Positions 52,822 to 61,077 of a DNA stretch of 64,000 bases are shown here, piece after piece. A program made the translations under genes and the position numbers. Source of the DNA: Paenibacillus sp. J23TS9 (lineage in GTDB: Bacteria; Bacillota; Bacilli; Paenibacillales; Paenibacillaceae); the NCBI RefSeq assembly GCF_018403225.1, contig NZ_BOSG01000003.1, positions 310,001-374,000 on the forward strand. The letters run 5' to 3'. The notes under the pieces are model-generated. The model did not search any database. It saw only the letters and a list, made by a program, of their open reading frames with translations, and was not told where the DNA came from. The first letter of the stretch is position 1. Each line of letters begins with the position of its first letter.

Positions 52822-52845
52822 CTCGTTTATGAAAATGAACAAACG

Positions 52846-55104
52846 TTATTTATCCTGCTCCATCAAATACTGGACGATCGCCTGTTCCTCAGGTCCCTGA
52901 CCCGTAAATCTTGCCTGAAAGCACACATTCTCATCCAGCCAGAAATAGCTGACACGATTGGTTTGGCTCGGATTGCTGAGCTCACCATCGATTTTGAATT
53001 TTTCTGTTCGGAGCACTTCATGGCCGTGAATGACAAATTGCTGTAATTTGACGATAAATCTTTTTCCATCGATTCTTGAGAATGAGACGGTTCCGCTCTT
53101 TTTCATACCCTCATACATATCTCCGTTCAGCATCTGCATAAATTGAACGCTTTTAATGCCTGCTTGATGATTATCCACGGATTTCACATCCGTTAATGGA
53201 GAATAGGCCACGGAGAGCAGTTTCCTCATCGAATCCGTATCATTTTCAGAATAGTTGAAATTTTCTTTTCGGGAAACATTAGCTACACTAGCTGTAAAGC
53301 CTCCCGGAAGCTTACGCGGAAAAGCTGCGTTATACCCAATCAGCTTTTGAGCCCGCCGAATATCCTCGGTATCATATACATAGCTGATCATTTTCGAGGT
53401 ATATTCATTGTTTTCGTAGAGCTTGTTCAGAGCCTCATCCGGGTACCTCATCGAAGCAATCATATGCTCAAAATCGCTGCTGGATATGTCGGCAGCATTT
53501 GCCTGCAATCGATACGTCACGCCTTGATCCTTCCAAAGATAGGTGTATCTCTCGGGGTGTTCTTTCCATGCCGTCATACGGATCGTCATCTTCAAGCCAT
53601 CCAGTCCCGCTATGGAAATCGGTGATTTTTGAATGACTTTACCACCCGCCTGAGCGTCTCCGAGCTGCTCTTCCTCTTTTACGGTTTGCTCGTACCACTC
53701 TTGCAGTCCTGCACCGCGCACAATTTTGAGCTCCATGCTTCCATAGAATTGCTTTGCTTTTGCCTTCGTATACCACACACTTATCTCAGAACTCGCAGAT
53801 GAGGTTAAGGGTTGAAGGTGGAAGCTGATGTTGTCCATAGCATACTCTTCCGGCAGCACCGCCGGGACCTTGAACCGGAATGGCGCCACCCGCGAAGCCT
53901 TGTCCAAATTATCGTACTCCCGAAACGTCATATCCGAAAAAAGAAGCTCATTTCCCCCATCCTCGGCATGAATCCAGGCGGAAGTGCCTGCGCTCGAAAC
54001 CGTTGCATTCGTCAGCGTTGCCGCGCTGATCAGAAGCACCAGTAACACCGCCAGCAATGAAAATTGATAAGAACCCTTTTTAAATGATTGAATCATCCGA
54101 ATCCGCCGCATGATATCTTTTTCTCCGTTCATGCCCTTGAAGTACAACAGATGAGGTTGATTCCGTCCGGAGGAATACCGCTTCAGGAATCCGATAATCG
54201 TCATGCCGTACGGCACGGCCTCTTCTTCCCCAAGCACCGCCAGTACGCAAGCATCGCATGCCAGCTCCCGGTCCGCCTTCATTCGCCGCATCATAAGCCA
54301 CACCAGCGGATTCATCCAGTGGAACGCAAGTACAACACTGCCAAGCATATTCCAGGCTGTATCTTTTCTTTTATAATGGGCAAGCTCATGTGCAATGACG
54401 TGCTTCAGCGGAACAGTATCCCCCGTTTCACGGCTGAAAGTATCCGGCAGATAAACAGCAGGACGCAGAATGCCGGTCATATATGGACTCTGAACAGAAG
54501 CATGCGTATACATAGATACAGGACGCTTCACCGAAAATAGACTCCGGCATTCCTCTGCCACCTTCATCATCGTGGGATCACTGACGCGGCTGAAACTTCT
54601 CTGCTTTCTCTTTATCCGCAGCCAGTAGTTCAAATGGTATGTCAGAAAAGCCACCGTTCCTGCCAGCCAGACAATTGACAGTATACGGATTGCCGGATGG
54701 GTTCCAGCCTCCATGGACACCGCCCTCTCGTGAGGGTCTTGCGTCATGTTAACCTGCTTCGGATTATTCCGCCCGGCTTCATTCGATGTATAATAGGGTT
54801 GAAGTGAAATTTCTTTTGCGCTGTTTTCGGATTCCGCAGCAGGCTTGTCCTGCTGAAATGGAAGCTCGGAGACAGCCTTTTTTATGTCTATGATATTAGG
54901 TAACGCGTTGAATAAGCTCACCGGACTGTGTGGAAATACCGGCAGTACGAGCCTTACCATCACAATCAGCCATAATGTATATCGCAGACGGGCACTGATG
55001 CGCCGGCGGAGCAGATGCTGAACCACTATGACCACGATCGCAGCCAGACTTGCCGTCAGCGTCGAAGCGACAAACCATCTGAAAAGACTTTCGGCTATAT
55101 GCAT
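52846..55104 (-). CDS. BlaR1-type M56 sensor metalloprotease
   Basis: 752 residues. Four membrane helices (about 10-30, 38-58, 138-160 and 345-367) surround a cytosolic zinc-protease part with HELAH (239-243) in 'KHVIAHELAHYKRKDTAWN' and 'NPLVWLMMRRMKADRELACDA'. The C-terminal outside part (about 370-752) has no Ser-x-x-Lys penicillin-binding domain; instead it has beta-rich sequence with 'RFKVPAVLPEEYAMDNISFHLQP' resembling DUF4367-type domains. It should cleave the BlaI-like repressor on a signal that is probably not a beta-lactam. It is transcribed after blaI with a 31-base gap. Confidence 0.88.
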   Translation of the reverse strand: MHIAESLFRWFVASTLTASLAAIVVIVVQHLLRRRISARLRYTLWLIVMVRLVLPVFPHSPVSLFNALPNIIDIKKAVSELPFQQDKPAAESENSAKEISLQPYYTSNEAGRNNPKQVNMTQDPHERAVSMEAGTHPAIRILSIVWLAGTVAFLTYHLNYWLRIKRKQRSFSRVSDPTMMKVAEECRSLFSVKRPVSMYTHASVQSPYMTGILRPAVYLPDTFSRETGDTVPLKHVIAHELAHYKRKDTAWNMLGSVVLAFHWMNPLVWLMMRRMKADRELACDACVLAVLGEEEAVPYGMTIIGFLKRYSSGRNQPHLLYFKGMNGEKDIMRRIRMIQSFKKGSYQFSLLAVLLVLLISAATLTNATVSSAGTSAWIHAEDGGNELLFSDMTFREYDNLDKASRVAPFRFKVPAVLPEEYAMDNISFHLQPLTSSASSEISVWYTKAKAKQFYGSMELKIVRGAGLQEWYEQTVKEEEQLGDAQAGGKVIQKSPISIAGLDGLKMTIRMTAWKEHPERYTYLWKDQGVTYRLQANAADISSSDFEHMIASMRYPDEALNKLYENNEYTSKMISYVYDTEDIRRAQKLIGYNAAFPRKLPGGFTASVANVSRKENFNYSENDTDSMRKLLSVAYSPLTDVKSVDNHQAGIKSVQFMQMLNGDMYEGMKKSGTVSFSRIDGKRFIVKLQQFVIHGHEVLRTEKFKIDGELSNPSQTNRVSYFWLDENVCFQARFTGQGPEEQAIVQYLMEQDK

Positions 55105-55135
55105 GAAATTACCTCGTTTGATTGAATTTCACGTT

Positions 55136-55537
55136 TTAAGGCCGTGATGGATCTTGGGGATCTCTGCCCTGCTTTTCCGTTAAAATCTGCTGCAGACGCT
55201 CAATTTCCTTGTCCGACAGCTGCGTTTCCTCCAAAAAGTTTGTCATCATCAGACCCGCCGCACCGTTAAACACGCGGTTTAAGAACGACTTGCTTTCCGC
55301 GCGAACGCATTCTTTTTCAGAAATGAGCGGATAATACTGATAACTTCTACCCGATTTGTGATACCCCAGCGCTTTCTTCTTCATCAGCCGGTTAATGAAG
55401 GTTCTGACCGTCTGATCGCTCCATTCGGTATCCTTCGGCAGCTGCTGCACAATTTGCTCTGCTGTTAGCGGATTTTCCTTCCAAACGGTCTTCATAATTT
55501 CCCACTCGGATTCCGAGATTTTTGGCATACCTTCCAT
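55136..55537 (-). CDS. BlaI/MecI-family repressor
   Basis: 133 residues from ATG 55537 (AAAGGGGG ahead; ATG 55528 is also possible). 'PKISESEWEIMKTVWKENPLTAEQIVQQLPKDTEWSDQTVRTFINRLMKKKALGYHKSGRSYQYYPLI' (about 4-71) is the BlaI winged helix; the C-terminus is the dimer helix bundle. BlaI proteins are cleaved by the BlaR1 protease. Two TTACA/TGTAA-type sites are found 38-85 bases upstream. Confidence 0.92.
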   Translation of the reverse strand: MEGMPKISESEWEIMKTVWKENPLTAEQIVQQLPKDTEWSDQTVRTFINRLMKKKALGYHKSGRSYQYYPLISEKECVRAESKSFLNRVFNGAAGLMMTNFLEETQLSDKEIERLQQILTEKQGRDPQDPSRP

Positions 55538-55575
55538 TCTCCTACACCCCCTTTCCCTTACAGGCAAATCAACTA

Positions 55576-55587
55576 TTACAAATGTAA
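55576..55587. promoter_or_regulatory. BlaI operator, site 1
   Basis: TTACA-AA-TGTAA, matching the TACA/TGTA dyad known for BlaI/MecI, 39 bases upstream of the blaI-like start. Confidence 0.75.
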
Positions 55588-55609
55588 ATATAACCCACCC
55601 CCCAAACTA

Positions 55610-55621
55610 TTACAAACGTAA
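55610..55621. promoter_or_regulatory. BlaI operator, site 2
   Basis: TTAC-AAAC-GTAA; together with its flanks it repeats TATTACAAA-GTAA of site 1 with one changed base. The two centres are 34 bp apart, about three helix turns, suited to cooperative binding. Confidence 0.7.
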
Positions 55622-55687
55622 TTGTGTCCTAAATGAAAACTTTTCGTTTTGTATATGACAAAAATCACATATAAGCGCATACATTCG

Positions 55688-55716
55688 TTGACACCTTTTT
55701 TACCTCGGCGTATAAT
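55688..55716 (+). promoter_or_regulatory. Consensus promoter of the YhgE-like gene
   Basis: TTGACA (55688-55693) and TATAAT (55711-55716) with a 17-bp spacer, a perfect vegetative promoter. The start would be at about 55723, directly before a 22-bp palindrome. Confidence 0.9.
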
Positions 55717-55724
55717 TCTAACTC

Positions 55725-55746
55725 AATTACTTTAATTAAAGTAATT
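55725..55746. promoter_or_regulatory. 22-bp perfect palindrome at the YhgE-like promoter
   Basis: Half-site AATTACTTTAA followed by its exact complement. It begins two bases after the predicted transcription start, a typical repressor position. The PadR gene just downstream is the best candidate to bind it. Confidence 0.75.
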
Positions 55747-55778
55747 AAATCAAAATATAATACATCGAGGTGTGGTCA

Positions 55779-56939
55779 TTGAAAAATATATTAACTTTTC
55801 TAAAAAACAAATCAGTCATCGGCGGAATTACGATGGTACTGTTTTATCAGGTGGCATTTATCCTGATCTTCATGTCGGGTTATAGCGCCATTCCGAAAAA
55901 CATGAACGAAATGACCGTCGCGATTGTCAATGAGGACAAACAGGCGGGCAAAGAAATCGCTGCAGGTCTGGCCAAGCAGCTTCCGTTCAAAATGGTGACG
56001 GACCTGCCGCTGGACAAAGCCCAAGAGCAGCTGAACGACCGTGATCTTGCCTTGGTCATTCACATTCCGCAGGACTTTACGAAGCAGCTGTCAACATCCG
56101 GAACGAAAGCCAAAATGGATTTCTTCATGAACCAATCCAATCCGGCCATGGTGTCCAGCAGCATGCAGTCGGTCGTAACGCAAATCACAACGAATCTGAA
56201 CAACCAGCTGGCGACCCAGACCGCGCAGGGCGTCTTCGAGTCCATGAAAATGCCGGCGGAACAGGCGCAGAAGCTCGCGGCCGAGATCCCTACCAAGCTG
56301 GATGCCAATATCGTCAACACAAATCCGGTTCCGCCAGGCATGCATAACCAAATGTCTCCATTCTTCCTGACGATGGTCAGCTATGTCGGCGCCATGATTT
56401 TTTCCATGATGATGGTCGGTGCTATGAACGCGCTGAAACGTAAAATGGGCTTATGGCAAGCCTTCTGGTCCGCGCAAGCAACCAATGCGATTGTCTCTCT
56501 GATTGCACCGCTGATCGGGATTTCGATTTATTTCCTGATTCAGGGCGGCTTTGGAGCGGAAGTTTTCGTGAAGGTATGGCTTGTCCACGCGCTTGAATTG
56601 TTCGGAGCCATTGAGTTTATGTCCATCTTCAGTTTATTATTAAAGGACAAGGCCATTTTCGCGAACCTGACGCTCATGCTGATCCAAACTATCAGCAGCG
56701 GCGCGACGATGTCCCGAGAAATGATGCCGTGGCTCTTTAAGATCGTGAGCTACATCTCCATCATGTTCTATACCGTTCAAACGGATTTCTCGATCATTTA
56801 CGGCGGCGGCAAGCTGACCGAGCATCTGCTCGGATTGTGGATCGCAGCCATTGCTTCCATGATCATCTGCATGGTTTCGTTCTATTTCGTTTCTCCTAAA
56901 GAAGTAGCCGATGATCAAGAGAAAACCGTTGCTGCTTAA
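55779..56939 (+). CDS. YhgE/ABC-2-like membrane protein
   Basis: 386 residues from TTG 55779 (GAGGTG six bases ahead). One helix at the start (about 15-37, 'GGITMVLFYQVAFILIFMSGY'), a large outside domain ('MTVAIVNEDKQAGKEIAAGLAKQLPF', about 45-190), then five or six helices (about 200-375). This is the layout of YhgE/Pip and DUF3533-type proteins, related to ABC-2 permeases, but there is no ATPase beside it. Role unknown; related proteins act in secretion and phage adsorption. Likely repressed through the palindrome at its promoter. Confidence 0.8.
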   Translation: MKNILTFLKNKSVIGGITMVLFYQVAFILIFMSGYSAIPKNMNEMTVAIVNEDKQAGKEIAAGLAKQLPFKMVTDLPLDKAQEQLNDRDLALVIHIPQDFTKQLSTSGTKAKMDFFMNQSNPAMVSSSMQSVVTQITTNLNNQLATQTAQGVFESMKMPAEQAQKLAAEIPTKLDANIVNTNPVPPGMHNQMSPFFLTMVSYVGAMIFSMMMVGAMNALKRKMGLWQAFWSAQATNAIVSLIAPLIGISIYFLIQGGFGAEVFVKVWLVHALELFGAIEFMSIFSLLLKDKAIFANLTLMLIQTISSGATMSREMMPWLFKIVSYISIMFYTVQTDFSIIYGGGKLTEHLLGLWIAAIASMIICMVSFYFVSPKEVADDQEKTVAA

Positions 56940-57029
56940 TCAGGTAACTCGTTTCGTCTACACGAATTGATGTTTAGCTGTATAGAATGTGCTCCGGATA
57001 CCCGAGTTCATTCTATATCACATACACGC

Positions 57030-57066
57030 GAAGCCAGCTCACTCCCACGAGTCAGCCGGCTTTTCG
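57030..57066 (+). terminator. Imperfect hairpin between YhgE-like and padR genes
   Basis: AAGCC-A-GCT-C-ACTC pairs with GAGT-C-AGC-C-GGCTT, three mismatches, then TTTT. It may weaken read-through into padR. A separate 9-bp repeat TATAGAATG / CATTCTATA lies at 56981-57017. Confidence 0.45.
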
Positions 57067-57093
57067 TATGATTTGGATGGGAGTGTTGCATTT

Positions 57094-57621
57094 ATGTCGC
57101 TTCAAATTTTTATACTGGGTGTTTTGAGTTCGGGGCATCATCATCCCTATGATATTAAAAAAATGTTCAAGCAAAACGTGCTGGATGAAAACTCCAAGAT
57201 TAATGACGGAACCTTGTATTACAATTTCGAGGTCATGCTGAAAAAAGGATATATCGAGAAAATTGAGGTGATCCGTGATGACAACCGTCCGGAAAAAACA
57301 ACCTATGGCATTACGCCGCTCGGCAAAGAGCATCTGCAGCAGGAGATCTATGCGGTTTTCAAAAATTTCACCCGCGTGGACTCCCTGTACTCAGCTGTCC
57401 TATTTCTCAAGCATGTTGATTCGAAAAAGCTGGTATTTTTGATTGAGGAGGCCCAGGAAAAGCTTGAAAATAAAATCAGAAACGACCAAGCCTTTTGGGA
57501 AACGGTACGTGATGAAACCCCGCCAGCGGTTCACCTGATTCATGATCATGCCAGTAGCCAGATGAAGATCGACCTGCAGTGGCTGGAGAAGCTTAGACAA
57601 CTCACACTCGAGCAGCAATAG
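57094..57621 (+). CDS. PadR-family regulator
   Basis: 175 residues from ATG 57094 (GGGAG ahead). N-terminal winged helix: 'MSLQIFILGVLSSGHHHPYDIKKMF', 'NDGTLYYNFEVMLKKGYIEKIEVIRDDNRPEKTTYGITPLGKEHL'. The C-terminal helices ('LVFLIEEAQEKLENKIRNDQ') form the dimer arm. It lies in the same direction after the YhgE-like gene and probably represses it, as is usual for PadR proteins next to membrane exporters. Confidence 0.9.
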   Translation: MSLQIFILGVLSSGHHHPYDIKKMFKQNVLDENSKINDGTLYYNFEVMLKKGYIEKIEVIRDDNRPEKTTYGITPLGKEHLQQEIYAVFKNFTRVDSLYSAVLFLKHVDSKKLVFLIEEAQEKLENKIRNDQAFWETVRDETPPAVHLIHDHASSQMKIDLQWLEKLRQLTLEQQ

Positions 57622-57649
57622 CATGGATTGACTTATATTTCGAACAACT

Positions 57650-57703
57650 AAAAAACAGCGCGCCGAGAAGTCCATTGGACACCTTAGGCACGCTGTTTTT
57701 TTA
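57650..57703. terminator. Bidirectional terminator between padR and GyrI-like genes
   Basis: AAAAACAGCG / CGCTGTTTTT arms with inner TCCA/TGGA pairing and a T-run. Confidence 0.85.
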
Positions 57704-57715
57704 AGAGAAAAGTAT

Positions 57716-58210
57716 TTAAAGGATAGACGGTTTTCGTACTGCCATATAAATATCTACGCTAACTTCTTCCGGGTTGAAATCACGCAAGTCATACAATTCA
57801 AAATCCCCTGTATATGTGCGCTCGTACTCCGAGTTCTGGAAATAACCCCATATTTCCTGCCATAACTGTGGAACAACCTGCCCCATGGGACCCTTCTCTG
57901 TCGTAAACTTGATGTAATCAGCCTCCGGAATATATACGGTACCTGCTGTATCTTCAGCAGAAAGGAGATGGTCCTGCTCATGCCCTAGCAAAAGCGTATA
58001 CTCGCCATTCACGTCACTTTCATAGTCGGTATACAACGCATAGAGCAAATGCGGATGGACCAGGTCCGTCCGGCTCTGCAGCCCGCTCTGAAAATACCGC
58101 TCCCATAGCGACGGAATCTCCCCCTCTCCGCTTAATTCCCGCTGGTTGGACGTCCGGGTACTTATGCCTGTCAGTACGGCTGCTGGCCTGTGCGTAATGC
58201 TGATGTTCAT
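57716..58210 (-). CDS. GyrI-like/effector-binding-domain protein
   Basis: 164 residues: 'ITHRPAAVLTGISTRTSNQRE' opens the fold, 'VYIPEADYIKFTTEKGPMGQVVPQLWQEIWGYF' is the central GyrI motif, and 'TGDFELYDLRDF' closes it. It is a Rob-type ligand domain without DNA-binding part, AGGGG before ATG. It follows a WYL regulator by 45 bases, in a common transcript. Its likely role is binding a small molecule or toxin. Confidence 0.85.
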   Translation of the reverse strand: MNISITHRPAAVLTGISTRTSNQRELSGEGEIPSLWERYFQSGLQSRTDLVHPHLLYALYTDYESDVNGEYTLLLGHEQDHLLSAEDTAGTVYIPEADYIKFTTEKGPMGQVVPQLWQEIWGYFQNSEYERTYTGDFELYDLRDFNPEEVSVDIYMAVRKPSIL

Positions 58211-58255
58211 GCTTATGTCCCCTTTTTGTGTGGATATGATTTCATTGTACAGGGG

Positions 58256-59218
58256 CTAAGTGGACAGCAGTCTGTCCGGTTTCCTGTACTGTTCTACAAT
58301 TTTATATGCCCGCCGCATTACTTCATTGGCTGCAAGCTCCGGGGCTTCAATCACAGCCTGGCCACCGTAGCTTAGGACCATACCATAAAACCATTCATCC
58401 AGGGCAAGCTCTGCTTGCACGCGCAGGCTCCCATCCTCCAGCAGTGATATTTGCTCCGGGCTGAAGGAATCCCCGACTCTGTGCCTGACCAGGGGGGAGA
58501 ACCGCAGCGTCACCATGCTGTACGCCTCTTTGTCTGACCATTCCGGATTCCAATCATACGACTCCAGCGGCGGCAGCTCCCGCGGATTAAATAGATCCGG
58601 CAGCATGCTCATCTCTTGAATTCGGGATACCCGAAATATCCGAAAATCCTCTCGAAGTGTACAATATGCCTGCAAATACCACACATTCCCTTTTAAAATG
58701 AGTCTTCCCGGCTCTACAACCCTCCAGCTGTCCGTTCCGTTCATATTGATGTACTGCAGCTTCACTTTTTGGGTCTCTCCGGCAGCCTGACGCAGCAGCC
58801 TCACCTTATCTCTTGCGCTCTTCCCCTGTCCCCATGGATTCAGATCAAACAGGAGATCATCCGGCTGACTGACTCCCGGCTTCGGATCGGAGCGCTGAAG
58901 GAGTGACTCCACTTTATCGAGCAAACGGTCCAGCGTCCGGTCATCCAGCGCGGCTCTGACACCTTTGACAGCTGTAAAGATGGAGCCTATTTCGTCCATG
59001 GTCAGCAGCTGCCGGGAAATCGTATACTGGCTCATCATCTCGAAACCACCGCTGGTTCCTTGATGCGCAATAATGGGAATTCCCGCCTGGCCCAGCGTAT
59101 CCATATCCCTGTAAATGGTTTTGGTCGAAACCTCAAATCGCTCTGCCAGTTCTTTGGCACTGATTCTGCCTCTGTTCAGCAGGAGAATAGTCATCGCAAG
59201 CAATCGGTCTATTTTCAT
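58256..59218 (-). CDS. WYL-domain transcription regulator (YafY/DeoR-type HTH)
   Basis: 320 residues. The N-terminal helix-turn-helix 'RISAKELAERFEVSTKTIYRDMDTLGQAGIPIIAHQG' (about 18-54) is followed by a WYL domain ('VKLQYINMNGTDSWRVVEPGRLILKGNVWYLQAYCTLREDFRIFRVSRI', about 152-200) and the C-terminal WCX extension. Family members respond to nucleic acid or small-molecule ligands. It is co-transcribed with the GyrI-like gene. Confidence 0.92.
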   Translation of the reverse strand: MKIDRLLAMTILLLNRGRISAKELAERFEVSTKTIYRDMDTLGQAGIPIIAHQGTSGGFEMMSQYTISRQLLTMDEIGSIFTAVKGVRAALDDRTLDRLLDKVESLLQRSDPKPGVSQPDDLLFDLNPWGQGKSARDKVRLLRQAAGETQKVKLQYINMNGTDSWRVVEPGRLILKGNVWYLQAYCTLREDFRIFRVSRIQEMSMLPDLFNPRELPPLESYDWNPEWSDKEAYSMVTLRFSPLVRHRVGDSFSPEQISLLEDGSLRVQAELALDEWFYGMVLSYGGQAVIEAPELAANEVMRRAYKIVEQYRKPDRLLST

Positions 59219-59358
59219 CGGAATATAGGCTCCTTTCCGTTATTGTTTTTCTATTTAAGGAAATGTTTAGGTAATCCGTTGGAAGTTTAATACATAATGG
59301 GAGTTTGCACTCCCGGCCAATTAAGGCTCTAATACTATCATAATTCGGAGGTCAAGCA

Positions 59359-60138
59359 ATGAACAGAAGGTTTACCGCAACATCACTTATTCTCGTACTG
59401 CTGGTATTACTCATCAGCTCCTGCGGCGGAAAAAAAGCAGCAGAGGAATCAGAGGTAAAGCCGACAGAAACCGTGAAGGCTGCTGAAAGTGAAACTAACA
59501 CGAATGAGGATGCTGACGTTAAGGAAACATCGGAAAACGTATCAGACAATAAAGATGCAGCTGATAAAAAAACGAAAAAAACAGCAGATGAGGGCTATGT
59601 AAAAGACGGCATCTACACCAATGATTACTTTGGCTTAACTGTACAAATGCCCAAGGAATGGGAGGTCCAGGGCCAGGATGCCATGCAGGACGTCATGCAG
59701 ACCGGCAAGGACATCATTGCCAATGGGGATGATGACAAGCAGGCAGCGTTAGACGAAGCTGAGCAAAAAATTCTCAACTTCTTCCTTACTTCCAAATACC
59801 CGATGAATGAGCAGGATATCAATCCGAGCGTAATTTCCAATGCCGAGAAGGTCAGCCCGCTCCAAGTGAGAAACGGCAAACAGTATCTGGAAGCCTCACA
59901 GGCCATGCTGAAAACAACGGAGCTTCCCTACGAATTTGATGAGATCAAAACCGTCAATCTTGGAGGCAAGGACTTCCACATGATGACTGCTACCCTCAAG
60001 GGAAACGGCATAACTCTGAATCAGCGTTACTACAGCACACTTACCGACGGATATGCGGTCAACTTCATCAGTACATACTTCGATGACGCATCCAAAGCCG
60101 AGACGGATAAAGTCATTCAGTCCGTCAAGTTTGAGTAA
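59359..60138 (+). CDS. Acidic lipoprotein
   Basis: 259 residues: signal peptide with lipobox I19-S-S-C22, then a low-complexity Glu/Lys/Thr/Asp linker (about 25-75) that would span the wall, then a compact domain (about 80-259) 'YTNDYFGLTVQMPKEWEVQ...' like PsbP/DUF1795-type folds. It should sit on the outer face of the membrane. No partner gene. GGAGG precedes the ATG. Confidence 0.75.
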   Translation: MNRRFTATSLILVLLVLLISSCGGKKAAEESEVKPTETVKAAESETNTNEDADVKETSENVSDNKDAADKKTKKTADEGYVKDGIYTNDYFGLTVQMPKEWEVQGQDAMQDVMQTGKDIIANGDDDKQAALDEAEQKILNFFLTSKYPMNEQDINPSVISNAEKVSPLQVRNGKQYLEASQAMLKTTELPYEFDEIKTVNLGGKDFHMMTATLKGNGITLNQRYYSTLTDGYAVNFISTYFDDASKAETDKVIQSVKFE

Positions 60139-60158
60139 TAAGATAACGATTCACCATC

Positions 60159-60194
60159 AAAAAAGAGCAGATGCATCCGCATCTGCTCTTTTTT
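60159..60194. terminator. Terminator after lipoprotein gene
   Basis: Perfect 16-bp stem AAAAAAGAGCAGATGC / GCATCTGCTCTTTTTT with a four-base loop; works in both directions. Confidence 0.95.
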
Positions 60195-60222
60195 AAAAAA
60201 ACTCTTCCATTCTGTTATTCAG

Positions 60223-60960
60223 TCAGAAGTATTTTGTGAGCATCGCCCTCATACTCTCTTCGTTCTCCGCGAACTGCCGCTGCCTGTGTCCATTGGCGCC
60301 GGAAGGATGCGGAAACCCCTTTAGAATCCGTTCTTCTTGGATTTGCCCTTGGTCAACCATCCATAAGAGACTACGTTCCACTGCCCTTCCCAGCGGGATC
60401 AGCATGCTGCCGGGAATCTCCTGCAGCTCTTCCAGAGCGGATAACGCTTGCCGGCAAAGGAGCGGCGAAGCCTGTATATCCGGACTGGAGCCTGTGTAAT
60501 TGCGATCGCCATCTACAAATACGGGATATCTCAGCAGCGATGTCGTATGCAGAAGCTGCGCTTGCTCCCTGAAGAGTGCTGCACTTGATCCGACGTTCAA
60601 ATACCCCGGAAGACCAAGACGATCGAGCATCAGGATTAAATGATGGCGCATGGAGCCGGCAAATCCCGCTTCCCGCTTCGCCCGGCGACAAATCTCCTCG
60701 TTCGGGAGTCCTTCGGCCAGGCCAGCCCTTGCGGTCTGAAAGGCTGTTTTCATCTGCGTCCAGCCAGGAGTAATTCCGACGATCACCACCCTCGCGGCAT
60801 GGTTGATCCATTCATTATGGGGCGCGTAGTACATCGTAATTCGTCCCTCCGCTGCCATTCGGAATGCATCGGTCAGCAGCTCCTGCTTGTTCAGATCGCC
60901 GTCCTGCGGAAGAGCCAGAATAGCCGACTTATATTGTTCAAGCAATGATCTGGACCTCAC
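60223..60960 (-). CDS. Uracil-DNA glycosylase superfamily-like protein
   Basis: 245 residues from a GTG behind GGGGGAG. 'ARVVIVGITPGWTQM' (about 56-70) resembles motif 1 of the uracil-DNA glycosylase fold, and 'GFPHPSGANGHRQRQF' (about 215-230) resembles motif 2 (H-P-S). The two are spaced as in family 4/SMUG-like enzymes. There is no iron-sulfur Cys set, so it is not a classic family 4 enzyme. DNA repair is a reasonable guess but not shown. Confidence 0.6.
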   Translation of the reverse strand: MRSRSLLEQYKSAILALPQDGDLNKQELLTDAFRMAAEGRITMYYAPHNEWINHAARVVIVGITPGWTQMKTAFQTARAGLAEGLPNEEICRRAKREAGFAGSMRHHLILMLDRLGLPGYLNVGSSAALFREQAQLLHTTSLLRYPVFVDGDRNYTGSSPDIQASPLLCRQALSALEELQEIPGSMLIPLGRAVERSLLWMVDQGQIQEERILKGFPHPSGANGHRQRQFAENEESMRAMLTKYF

Positions 60961-61077
60961 GGGCTCTCCCCCTTATTTTTTTATCCAAGGACATACCATC
61001 TCTTCTTCCCTATATTGTAACCTTCCCATACGGAGGTCATATACCTCCAGTTCACCGAATATTAGAGCAGTTGCCGC

